Below the pieces are notes generated by a model. That model was not told the DNA's origin. It made no database searches and worked only from the letters and a program-made list of their open reading frames with translations. Source: Bryum argenteum (Eukaryota > Streptophyta > Bryopsida > Bryales > Bryaceae). From it: a stretch of 64,000 nucleotides of DNA. The stretch covers positions 30,178,864 through 30,242,863 of the forward strand of contig CM073322.1 in NCBI GenBank assembly GCA_037043015.1, given 5' to 3'. This document shows, piece after piece, positions 1 through 9,873 of this stretch; within the stretch, counting starts at the first letter, position 1, and every line of letters starts with the position of its first letter. The position numbers were made by a program, and so were the translations under genes.

Positions 1-1070
1 TTTGTGTCGACCACCCGCCCTGTGACCACTCTTTCCAATAAATCGTGAGCATAAGCATAAGCATGCTGTTTTGCTCCTTCCATATCCCTATTCCTTTAAC
101 TCTGCACTTTCATTCGGGTACTGGTACAATGCCTATCACTGTCTCCGTTCTTAAATAGTTTCAGAGAAGTCTTAATCGATATGTTATGTAGAGAAAGCAT
201 ACATTGGCCTTTTCTTGTGCGAAAGTCCGTGACCATCTGCACTTTTGATCTTAAAACTTTTGCATAAATGAACCCGAATGTCCACATACATGAAATTATA
301 GGATCCATTCGAGACCGGACACGACGGTCACAGGTAACAGCATCGTGAGTTCTCATGGTACCAGCATCGTGAGTTCTGACGGCATCAGCATCGTGAGTTC
401 TCAACCCATCACCACTGCACTCAACCGTAGTTCCAATCCCGTGAATTTCGGAGTCACGATGCTAATTATTGTCGGTTTCGGGACTTGAAATCACTTCTTG
501 CAACTTTTATGTTTTTACTACCAGAATCGGCTATGGTGATCTTGCACTGTAGTTAGACTTGAAGTGCAAGTCGCAAATTTCGGAGGATGAAATGATGTCT
601 CAGTCTCTAGATTATGACTGGCATGCTCCAACCACGTTTCAACGTGATGGTGCAACATGGTCACATGCCGGCTCAATACGGCATTCTAGAATCTGTCGGG
701 AATGCGCTCGGTTGTAAGAGAATGCATAACACTGGCTAGCAATCGGAATATGAGGACTTGTTGATCGCTGGCGGCAGAGTGGTTGTCGGTAGGGCGGGGA
801 CAACGAAGTGAGTTTCTGACCTTCTTTACGGCTAGTGCCTGTGAAGCACCGCCGCATTGCTGGCCAATATTGTGGCGGATATTGATTCTCATGTGTGTCA
901 GAGGTGGTGCCCACTCTTCTTTACCATCGCCAAGGATCCCATGCGATGGTTCTGGATTCTTCGAACACCAGCACCACCAGCATTCATTGCTGTTTGAAGT
1001 CTGTGGCTGCTTCTTGATAGCAAGCTTGGAGGGACAAATGATTTGGGAAAGAAAAAAGAACTTGATGTGA
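1..1070. repeat. 3' flank of an off-window expansin unit (unit 0)
   Basis: The first ~60 bp match the 3' end of the expansin copies at about 6579 and 11280, including an AATAAA signal. They are therefore the 3' UTR of an expansin whose body lies outside the window. Next comes a block shared with 6940-7130, 11700-11910 and 14620-14820, then a 24-bp minisatellite (about 316-411), then a second shared block (about 600-1060) also present at 7460-7850, 12200-12625 and 15090-15560. That second block has short open stretches on the minus strand, but their frame is not kept among copies, and I do not recognise a protein. No gene is called here. Confidence 0.7.
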
Positions 1071-1074
1071 GGTA

Positions 1075-1830
1075 GAAGGACCTATAACCGACCACTTAAG
1101 GTTTTTAGCATATGTTTTTGAGGCTAATAATTTGAAGAGGATTTTTCCCCTATACAAACATAAGGTCATTGTTGAATGCAAAAAAAATGGAATTTTATTC
1201 CCAATATTGAAATAGTTACAAATTTTTTAAGTGAAAAGTTGAAAACCACTCATAAATAATATGTAGAGTTTCTAGTAACCGATCACAACAATAGTGGTTT
1301 CTAATCATCATTCCAGTCATAGCTGTGCACATATAGTGTGACAAAAAACACAAACAAGGAACTAAAAACCGCTCAAAACTGGTCAGTAAGTTGCCATGGC
1401 TAGTAAGTGAAACCGAAATCTATCAAAATGGATCCCGGTTAGCTTCGACGTAGATCGATGCCGCGACCATGAGGGGGTGAACCTGGGATTTGGGCTTGGC
1501 GGAGGGCCATGTGGCTCCACTAAATTTGCAAAATTTGTGCAAAATTTGTAATTCCACAACTGACCAACTTCCATCACCAAAAGTTAAGAGCACTTGTTGT
1601 CAACCTCATGGTCATCCATTGCAAATCAGGCCGCTACCTACTCTGGTTCATTAAATGCACCATCAGCCGCCCCCATAAGAATTCTTATTTTGGCCGCTCA
1701 GAAAGAAATGACGGCAATCAGTCTCCTCGCTCGCAGAATTTGTATAACCTACAGATCGGTTGTTGGTCCCCGGTCGGGAATGGGTCCCTCTACCTTAGTG
1801 TGGGTTCTATTTTTTGTTTTTTATGTGGCT
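1075..1830. other. Unit-0-specific segment absent from the sister copy
   Basis: The sister region runs directly from about 15597 to 15625, whereas this copy carries about 750 extra bases. They were either inserted here or deleted there. I see no convincing terminal inverted repeats or coding sequence. Short open frames on both strands look accidental. Confidence 0.45.
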
Positions 1831-3501
1831 AGTATGGAGTTTCAGTAAGTCCCCTACGAGATAAAAGGAAACAATATTTTGTAAGGCACTACTTTATTAC
1901 TATCAAGGACATGAATGTTGGCCAGACCGTGACACGTGGCAATATTGTGATAGGTGATATTGTGGAACGTGGTAGTTTGGTGAAAGGTCACAATATTGTA
2001 AAAGGTGGTCATATTTTTAGAGGTAATATTGTGATATGTACGTAGCACCTTAAATCGTGACAGGTGGTAATATCGTATCAGGTAGCCTTGTTTGTACATT
2101 GAGGTAACATAAGATGCAATTTTCTCAAGGTTCTAAATATTTATGAAGACTAGATTTGAATCACTGCTTGTCTTAATTTTTCATGTTGAAGCTTGTTAAA
2201 GTATGTTAAGGCAAATGCCAATTAGAGACGGGGGATTGGTTTAAGATGCATCTATAAAACTTGTGAAGGGCAAAGCTTGTGAGAGAGTGGTAAGATCATA
2301 ATGTTTGAGTTATTTTGAATCTTTCATGAAGTTTTTAACTCCTAAAGGCCGAAGAGGTTTTGAGGAAAACTTAGATTTGTTCTAAAATGTGCTTTTGGTG
2401 ACTTTCATGAAGTTTTGCTTAGAAGACACTGTGAATACCTTCATGGTTTAAAATTTAGTATCTTACCATAGCAATTATTGCTCTTATACAGACTTTAAGA
2501 AACTAAAATTTTAAAATATAATAACCAATTATACTTTCAATATTGGTAGGTGAAAATTGGTATGACTCAAATCATATATCATGAATAGGGTAAATGTCAC
2601 TAGTATTTATGAATATTACCATTAATTTCTAGAAATAGTAAATTTCCTAACACTTCTGAAGGGACACTTTACATGAGAGCAAAAATTCCTCTGCATGCAA
2701 TTGGTTCATTTAGTTTTATTCTAAAAAAAAACCAATCACATGAGAGAAATTTTCTTCACTCCCGACGTAGAGTACATGTCGTTAAGAGACTGTCACATGT
2801 ATACGTTTGAAGTGAAAATTCCATAAACTCAAACAAGGTTCGGCGGTTTGGCAAATTGGACGTAAATTCCAATTGACAAAAATCACTGTCTACATCTTTT
2901 CAAAAAACACAATCGACAAAAAAAATTGGTTGTTTGGGTTTTTGTGGGTTAATGACATCTGAAGTTAACTGTTGATAAAGGTTACTTTTGAACCTCACAT
3001 TAGGCAAAGACGAGGAAAGTAGTAGACAAAGCAATTCACAAACATAAATACAAAGTACTTCCTCATCTACACCATGAGCAGTTCATCACACATAGGACCA
3101 AATACATATGCCATGGCTATTTTACATGTCACAACAATGATACAAAACTCCAGATACAATTACTCTACTCCTCTGTTTATAAAAAGATCTATGAACTATC
3201 ACAAATGGTTGGATTATCTTTGTTCAAACAACATGAGGCTTTTAGTGAGTCTTTAGGACTTTTCCATTTATATAAAATCTTCTAGAGATGAGTGTTTAAA
3301 CCAAATCTTAATTTTTCATAGATAGAGGAGTATGCGTTCTAAACTTCTAATGCGCAATCCATTCATAATGCGCACTCCATTCAGGTGGGACAATCTCTCA
3401 TGTCCGAGTGTGTCTAGCACCTTATCCAAGTTGATGATTGTATAACTTGACTTCCAGGCTATGCTGAATCTAGCAATACAAATGTCCAGAGTGATGCTCA
3501 C
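1831..3501. repeat. Segmental duplicate of 15612-17334
   Basis: This stretch aligns by eye along its whole length with 15612-17334, with scattered substitutions and small indels. It is the AT-rich spacer between an expansin and the downstream antisense oxidoreductase. Its first ~280 bp (1880-2090) contain a degenerate short repeat built on GGTGGTAATATTGTG-like words. It also holds the pre-insertion context for the MITE at 3505. No coding potential is evident. Confidence 0.8.
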
Positions 3502-3504
3502 TTA

Positions 3505-3868
3505 GGGGCACTTCACACTATGGCCAAAGGTCGAGAGGCAGTCGATTTCAGCCAATGAAATTGCAGGAAACCCTAGTTTCGGCCTCTCGAGCCTTCACAC
3601 TAGAAGCCAAAGTCCACCAGCCGTCACTCTCCAAATGGCCTACGTGGCAGCACTTTTTGACCAAGGTGACGGCCTCTCAACGTTTGTTTGGGTCCTGCAT
3701 TTTGCAAGGCCCAAACTATGGTCGAGAGTCCGTCAGATTTTAATAATAAAAAATTCAATTACAATATTTTATTGGTTATTTTCAGTAAATACTTTTGGAC
3801 TCTCAACAAAGTTTGGACTCTCAATTCCACGGCCTCTCGACTTGGACGGCCATAGTGTGAAGCGCCCC
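3505..3868. mobile_element. Tourist-like (PIF/Harbinger-type) MITE, 364 bp
   Basis: Terminal inverted repeats start GGGGCACTTCAC at 3505 and end in the complement at 3868. They match at 20 of 21 positions, and the similarity continues inward through a GTCGAGAGGC word. The element is flanked by TTA at 3502-3504 and 3869-3871. The sister copy at about 17323-17335 shows the empty site with a single TTA, which fixes the boundaries. A 3-bp TTA duplication with G-rich termini is typical of PIF/Harbinger MITEs. There is no transposase; the 140-aa open frame across it is not a gene. Confidence 0.85.
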
Positions 3869-4035
3869 TTACTGTTATCCTATCCTCCAAGACTTCGTCT
3901 GACAGGGATACGCCAGTGCACGAGCCAAAACAAGCTTCCTTCACCTTTTTCAGAAGCTAAAAAATGCACTGAAACAGCTCATCCGGAACTTGCAGGAGTA
4001 ACTAGAATAGTTGCTCCAGCTCAAACTTTTACTAG

Positions 4036-5551
4036 TCAAAGAAAGAAGTTGGATTAGTTGGTTAATGGAGATTGGGATACAAGGTCTTTGACAGTTTCGG
4101 TCAACGCGTCGAGGCTGTTGAACGTGGGGCTCATCTGCATCGACAGGGATGATGGTTGCGAGCTCGCCTTCATCTAGTAAGTCCACCACTCTGTTGGCCG
4201 CTTCAAAGACCCGTCACAAAAGCTTTCTCCTGTCATACAAACTCCCCATAACCCAATTCCGTTAAAATGGCACTATGCCATGTGCCATTTTGTCACACTA
4301 GATCTTACATTTGTGCTCATATAAAATGACCAGTACATTCTGTAATATCACAATTTTTTTTGTAATATCACTTCTTTATATACATTGTCACTCATTTTCC
4401 CTAATATCACCTTACAATTCTGTTATATCACATAGTTTTTGAACTACAGTTCAGAAAGTTGAGGTGTGCCATATTATCGGAATAATGTCATTTTAACGGA
4501 ATTGGGGTTCCATCAGTTTTCCGTAAAAGAACTAGTATACGGTAAAAGAACTAGTATACGATCAGTATCAGTCGAAACTTGTTGTTTCGTACCTGAGACC
4601 ATGAGCCGTGTCGATTCACAATCCAGTCGCCTTGCCATGAAAACATTGGGGAAGCTGGTTGTCCCTCGCATCAGATACTGATACGAGCCTGCACATGCCA
4701 TGAATTTATTGTTGGACTCTTGGTGATTAGATCAGTGCAAGAGAAGAAGCTAAGTGTCATCGCGTCTACCTGGGAAGAAGTGGGTCACAGCTTTTGGAAT
4801 GCGAACAACGGCTTGATCAACCACGTTCGCCTGCCCGAATTCTGGAATGCAAACGGCTAGATAATCCTGAACCTTTTTCACGATCTGGTCGTCGCTTAAT
4901 GGTAAGAACTGGTTCGCATGATAATGCCATCAATCAACGTCAACCGTTAGATCTGGGTCAGCAAAATGTGCTACATTCTAGAGAGCGAGAGACTTACAAA
5001 GTCAGCTTCAACCACAGTGCCAGGCTCGTCTTTGTACTCATCGTGTAACTCATTGAGGTTGAAGAATGTCCATCCGGTAGTGGTATCGAATCCGAAACAA
5101 GCGTTGCTAGGCATGGATATCGGAACCTGGAATATCCAATCATTAAACTCTTGTTGAAGATTGCAAGCGTGACCGAATATTGGCTAGAGTTTTACCTTAC
5201 GATCGAGCCAGAGGCGAACAGCTAATATGTCAACAGCACCAAGGTTGGCTGTGTTGACAAACTCTTCCCTGGTGCGCAACACTTTACTGAAGAGAAAAAA
5301 CACAATAGCGACTGATTCAGTAACATGATACTCAAAGGAGTCATTGATCGAGAAGATTGAAGGTTGATTACCTGTTTGGGACGATTTTCTGCATTGCAGA
5401 GATGCCGACGGAGAAGATGACAGCGTCGGCAGGAAAATGCTCCTCACCACACAAAACTCCAGAAACGGAGCCTTCAGCGTCATCTGTCACAAGATCCGTC
5501 ACCCGTTTGTTGGACAGAAAACAGAAACTGACATTCGTTGTCTTGCATTGC
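4036..5551 (-). pseudogene. FAD-dependent oxidoreductase pseudogene, 3' half (unit 0)
   Basis: This is a close copy of exons 8 (part) to 13 of the intact gene at 17492-20101, in the same antisense orientation. It begins abruptly inside exon 8 at about 5551, where a short TTGCATTGC overlap joins it to the 5' flank of expansin A. Compared with the intact gene it has a 1-nt insertion in exon 12 (near 4633) and another in exon 13 (near 4100). Exon 13 also ends early because of a substitution creating a stop. It lacks the N-terminal dinucleotide-binding fold and cannot make a functional enzyme. Exon-intron borders are still recognisable, so it arose by DNA duplication, not retroposition. Confidence 0.88.
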
Positions 5552-5754
5552 CCGGGAGAGCGAACGAACGAGTGCTCAGTCAAGGCCTGTTGGCAGTTGG
5601 CACCACAGGGCCACTGGAGTTTGTTGGTGCTTTTCGTCTCGCATCTTGCTCCGCTCCATTCCTCTCTTTAATTCCTGCTCGCTCAGACTTGTCGTTGCTG
5701 CTTGCTTCACCTTCAATTGCCATACTCGATCGTTTCCATACATTTCGAGCAAAC
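5551..5754 (+). promoter_or_regulatory. 5' flank of expansin A
   Basis: Sequence from CGGGAGAGCGAACGAACG up to the start codon recurs before all four expansin starts, at about 8041-8229, 9670-9873 and 12826-12992. It is thus the retained proximal promoter and leader. No clear TATA box is visible. Its left edge is joined to a different part of the antisense oxidoreductase gene in most units. Confidence 0.5.
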
Positions 5755-6347
5755 ATGGCTCACCTGCTCGTCTTGCTCTGGTGCTGCTGCTGGGTTCCCC
5801 GATTTGGCTGCCTACTTCCGTGCAAGCCTTCGCTCCTTCCGGGGGGTGAAGCTCATGCCACTTACTACGGCGGAGCTGATGCTTCTGGAACTCAAGGTGC
5901 CTCTAGCTTCATCGATCATCTAGAATCCACATTATCCCGATGCACATGTTTTATTTGGTCAGAGTGCCGTGCCAGGAGAACGGGGGCAGGCGGTTCACCA
6001 TGAACGGCAACTTCATTATGGTGCTTGTGACGAAGGTGGCTCCGATGGTGCTTGTGACGAAGGTGGCTCCGATGGTGCTTGTGACGAAGGTGGCTCCGAT
6101 GGTGCTTGTGATGAACGTGGCCGGAGCCGGGGACGTGCAGCAACTTTTAATGAAGGGTTCGAACACGGATTAGTATCTAGTGAAGCGCAACATGGGACAG
6201 ATATGGCAGTGCTCGGACGGCCACAAGCTCGTGGGACAAGCGCTGTCGTTCAAGGCTGTCACTAGCGATGAGACAATCGCCTTCTCCATCGACGCCGAGC
6301 ATGCGAATTGGGAGTTCTCTCAGACTTTCAAGGACTCCAATTTCTGA
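5755..6347 (+). pseudogene. Alpha-expansin pseudogene A (central exon lost)
   Basis: The start codon at 5755 opens a signal-peptide-like stretch and a short mature N-terminus ending near 5905, where the usual exon-1 donor lies. The central exon, which encodes the catalytic-like GH45-type domain, is missing. After an intron-like 3' end (CAG at about 5961) the last exon follows, with the RFTMNGN and WGQIWQCSDGH motifs and the C-terminal NWEFSQTF motif before the stop at 6345-6347. It is broken by the missing exon, by three extra 27-bp units in the last exon, and by TGG changed to TAG near 6170. Expansins are secreted wall-loosening proteins; this copy is not functional. Confidence 0.88.
6018..6122 (+). 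repeat. 27-bp in-frame tandem repeat inside expansin A
   Basis: Three full units starting at 6018, 6045 and 6072 precede the parental MVLVMNVAG segment at 6099. Each unit adds nine codons (MVLVTKVAP), so the reading frame is kept. No other expansin copy in the window has it. Confidence 0.95.
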
Positions 6348-6651
6348 CAAGGCTAATGGGAGGTGCACAACAACCACATTCATCTAGACTTTCGATCGTT
6401 GTGCAGTGTGAAGGTTGCCGAGGTGTTGTTTGCTGTGCATTTCGTTTCAATCACCCGCTCCTCGAATGTATTCTAGAGCTCTAGTATTTCAAGAGGACTT
6501 TTAGACCGATGTGATCAGCCTCATACTGGAACACGCACGTGAATAGTTGATCGAGTGCAGAGGTGGTGTATTGTCTTATTTGTGTCGACCACCCGCACTG
6601 TGACCACTCTTTTCTAATAAATCGTGAGCACCCACATGAGCATGTTGTTTT

Positions 6652-6911
6652 CACTACTGCAATTTGAGGGTTTGTAAAGTTTTCTTCTCGTTGAAATTTT
6701 GCAATGTTTTAGAAATTGCTTGTGCAACGTTCTCATGAAAATAAGCAACGTTCTCTCATCAGAAAGCAAAGTTATTTACAATCTAGTTGAAAACATTGCT
6801 TTCTTTCTTGAGGAAGTCTCGTAAAAAAGTTCCAAAACATTGCTAAACTTGAGTAACGTTTATACAAAAGCAACTTTGTAACGTTGCAAGCCCCTCCCTT
6901 TTCTCGTAGTG
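6652..6911. mobile_element. CACTA-ended MITE, copy 1
   Basis: The 260-bp element starts CACTACTGCAATTTGAGGG and ends in ...CTCGTAGTG. Its inside is packed with AACGTTGC and GCAACGTT words in both orientations, so it could fold back. Two relatives lie at about 11412-11712 and 14327-14614. The corresponding place in unit 0 (near position 72) has no element. The target duplication is not clear here. Confidence 0.6.
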
Positions 6912-7141
6912 CTTGGTCCTTCCATAGCCCTCTTCCTTGAACTCTACATTCGGGTACTGGTACAATGCCTATCATTGTGTCCGTTCTTAAATGATTCCAG
7001 AGAAGCATACATTGGCCTCTTCTTCTGAGAAAGTCCGTGGCCATCTGCACTGTTGATTTTGAGACTTTTGAAGAAATGAACCTGAATGTCCACATACATG
7101 AAATTATAGGATCCACTCAAGAACGCACACAACGGTCACAG

Positions 7142-7261
7142 GGTAACAACATCGTGAGTTCTCAAGGTAGCAGTATCGTGAGTTTGCAAGGCAACAGCAT
7201 CGTGAGTTCTCAAGGTAACAGCATTTTGAGTTCTGACGGTAGCAGCATCGTGAGTTCTCAA
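7142..7261 (+). repeat. 24-bp minisatellite (five units)
   Basis: Five near-perfect 24-bp units of the form GGTAACAGCATCGTGAGTTC plus TCAA. The period is a multiple of three, and the open frame reads GNSIVSSQ-like octapeptides. Shorter or variant arrays occur at 316-411, 11933-12047 and 14830-14942, always at the same place downstream of an expansin. Confidence 0.9.
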
Positions 7262-7459
7262 CCCATCACCACTGCACTTAACTGTAGTTTCTAATTCCCG
7301 TGAATTTCGGAGTCACGGGAATTAGGAATTGCTAACTATTGTCGGTTCCGGACTTTAAATCACTTCTATCAGCTTTTATAATTTTCCTACCAGAATCGGC
7401 TATGGTGATCTTGCACTTTAGTTAAACTAGAAGTGCAAGTAGCAAGTTCGGAGGATGAA

Positions 7460-7846
7460 ATGATGTCTCAGATTGTGACTAGCATGCTCCAACCACGTTT
7501 CAACGTCGTGTTGCAACATGGTCACTTGCTGGCTCGATGAATACGGCATTCTAGAAAGTGCCGAGAATGCGCTCGGTTGTATGATCGAGAATGCATTACA
7601 CTGGCTAGCAAACGGAATATGGGGACTTGTTGCAGATCGCTGCTGCAGAGTGGTTGTCCGTAGGGCGGGGACAAAGAAGTGAGTTTTCTGACCTTATTTA
7701 CGGCCAGTGCCTCTGAAGCACCGCCGCATTGTTGGCTAATATTGTGGCGGATATTGATTCTCATGTGTGTCGGAGGTGGTGCCTACTCCTGTTTACCATC
7801 GCCAAGGAACCCATGCGATGGTTCTGGATTCTTCGACACAAAACTC
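7460..7846. repeat. Shared downstream block (unit 1)
   Basis: Copy of the block at about 600-1060. It ends at 7846, where it joins the truncated oxidoreductase exon 3 at a short AC/CTCC overlap. I cannot assign a function. Confidence 0.6.
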
Positions 7847-8041
7847 CAAACCACCAGGAGAGAATTGCGCAGACTTTGTCCATAGCGTGAAGGGTTGCAA
7901 TTGCACTTCATCAACAAGAGAGAATATTTTCTTGTACGGGTACCAAATCCCTGCACACTCCGTAAACTACCCTTCAGCATTATAATTTGGACCCAATCAC
8001 TAGTAAGCTATTGAAGGATCGGAGCTGTAGTACCATGGATG
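7847..8041 (-). pseudogene. FAD-oxidoreductase fragment, exons 3 and 2 (unit 1)
   Basis: About 195 bp match exon 3, intron 2 and the last bases of exon 2 of the intact gene (19510-19710). Both ends are recombination junctions: the left end joins the shared downstream block at the exon-3 donor position, and the right end joins the expansin 5' flank at a GCCGAC overlap. The same two junctions recur in unit 3 (12626-12825), so the deletion predates that duplication. Non-functional. Confidence 0.85.
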
Positions 8042-8229
8042 CCGACCGAACGAACGAGTGCGCAGTCAAGGTCAGTTGGCATTTGGCATCACAACGCCAC
8101 TGGAGTTTATTGGAGCTTTTCCTCTCGCATGGTGCTCCGCACCATTCCTCTATTTTATTCCGGCTCGCTCGACTTGTCGTTCGTGCTTGCTACGCCTTCA
8201 ATTGCCATGCTCGACCGTCTCTAGCAAAC

Positions 8230-8997
8230 ATGGCTGCTCGTCTTGCTCTGGTGCTGCTGCTCGCTTTCTCCATGTGGCTGTCTGCTTCCGTGTATAGCCT
8301 TCGCTCCTTCTGGATGGATTGAAGCTCATGCCACTTACTCCGGCAAAGCTGATGCTTCTGGAACTTCATCGATCATCTAGAACTCCGCTGCTTTTCGCCT
8401 TTGCAATTCATCTACGTTGCCGATTTAGTAGAATGAAAATCTGGTATATTATTAGTATCTAATTCGTCGTGCTCTTGTCAAAATTGTGTCTCTATCTTAA
8501 TTCTGATGTAATGTGCTCTATGCGCTCCAGCTTGTACTCCTTTGGTCCGTTGAGCAGAAACAAAACAAGGAATTGACGGAAATAAGAAACGATGATAATG
8601 ATGTGCGATAGAAGATTGGAATGGTAGTAGTATGTAAGATTTTCATTTTTTTTTGTGGCGGACGTCTTTACGAGTGTGTAGGAATGGTAGAGGAAGTTCT
8701 CCTGGGTTTGTCGAGATGCGTAATGCGGTTTTGTACAAGCTGAGCGTGTAGATTCGGGAATCTCTATAGCACAGGCTATTACACGAGCACGGCAGCTCTT
8801 AGCCAACCGCTGTTTAACTCCGGGCTTACCTGTGGCGCATGCTATGAGCTTGCTTGCGATCCGAGTGGCTCAAAGTATTCTGGCTCATGCTATGAGCTTG
8901 CTTGCGATCCGAGTGGCTCGAAGTATTGTGAAGGCCGGCCTAATGTAGTCGTCTTTGCCACGAACTTCTGTCCCTCCCGAAGACGGTTGGTGTGATC
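8230..8997 (+). pseudogene. Alpha-expansin pseudogene B, fused to antisense oxidoreductase
   Basis: Exon 1 starts at 8230 with a good signal peptide (MAARLALVLLLAFSMWL) but runs into a TGA within the mature N-terminus. Exon 2 resumes near 8745 with recognisable [19 protein letters not shown] and a 48-bp in-frame duplication (8838-8933). It then loses frame at the [10 protein letters not shown] motif. At about 8993 the expansin exon ends in the middle, and the next base belongs to exon 7 of an antisense oxidoreductase copy. The third exon is absent. Non-functional. Confidence 0.88.
8838..8933 (+). repeat. 48-bp in-frame tandem duplication in expansin B exon 2
   Basis: The segment beginning CATGCTATGAGCTTGC at 8838 is repeated from 8886. 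It adds 16 codons around the [10 protein letters not shown] motif and preserves frame. Confidence 0.9.
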
Positions 8998-9660
8998 CTC
9001 CGAGGCAGCATGGGGTTGAATGCATCCTTGTACACAGGCTCCGAGCAACCATACTCTCGAAAAAGCTCCCGTGCACTTCCTGCCACGCATGTACCACTCT
9101 TCATTCACATCCACATCCACATGAGAGGATCACATCAGCAGAGACGAAGGCACAATGTATATACTTGAGTCATAATCTTCCCACTTGAGCGCAGTTACTA
9201 TTGTCGAAATCAACCACTGCCACACGCCATTGCCGAACGTTAGAAACGGATCATACACCCTCCTTCGACTATTAATCAATTTGCAGTTGAGAGGTGATGG
9301 TCACCTGCATACATGAGAGGTAGGGCTGTCATGCGGTTCAACAACAGCAACCGCTTAAACTGCAGTCACAACCACGGAATCAAAAGTCTGCAGAAGAACC
9401 TACACTCTAATAAATTGTTGGATATCAGGAGTTACCTGTGTGTAGACGAAAGTACGAAGTGGGCTCGGTAAGAGAGGCATGTCTTGAAAGATTGGCGATT
9501 CTACCTGCAGAAATCGACAATGAGCATGCACTCCAGAAGCAGTCGAGATCAATGTAATTAATGCTGTGCAGGTGATGAATTGACCTCCAAGCCAGTAGGA
9601 GAGAATTGCGCAGACTTTGTCCATTTCGTGAAGTGTTGCAATCGCACTTCATCAACAAGA
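8998..9660 (-). pseudogene. FAD-oxidoreductase fragment, exons 7 to 3 (unit 2)
   Basis: Matches 18938-19575 of the intact gene almost throughout: part of exon 7 (GCSERVYKDAFNP region), exons 6, 5 and 4, and exon 3 with introns. The left end is fused to expansin B exon 2, and the right end runs into the expansin C 5' flank inside exon 3. Both ends of the gene are missing, so it is non-functional. Confidence 0.88.
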
Positions 9661-9873
9661 GTGAACTAGCCGTCGGTTTTCCGACGAACGAGCGAGCGCG
9701 CAGGCAAGGCCTCTGCTTTGGCAGTTGGCACCACAGCGCCAATGTACTTTGTTGGTGTTGTTGGTGCTTTTCCATTCGCATGGTGCTCCGCTCTATTTCA
9801 TTCCTGCGCGCTCAACTTGGCGTTGCTGCTTGCTACACGTACCTTCGATCGTCTCCATACATTTCGAGCAAAC

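Noticed and set aside
1854..2099. 81-codon minus-strand frame rich in NIT/FHN words
   Set aside because: A by-product of the short GGTGGTAATATTGTG-like repeat; the frame is not preserved in the duplicate at 15700-15910.
3635..4057. 140-codon plus-strand frame
   Set aside because: Runs across the MITE boundary into the antisense pseudogene; accidental.
5916..6143. His-rich minus-strand frame (RHKHHRSHL repeats)
   Set aside because: It is the complement of the 27-bp triplication in expansin A.
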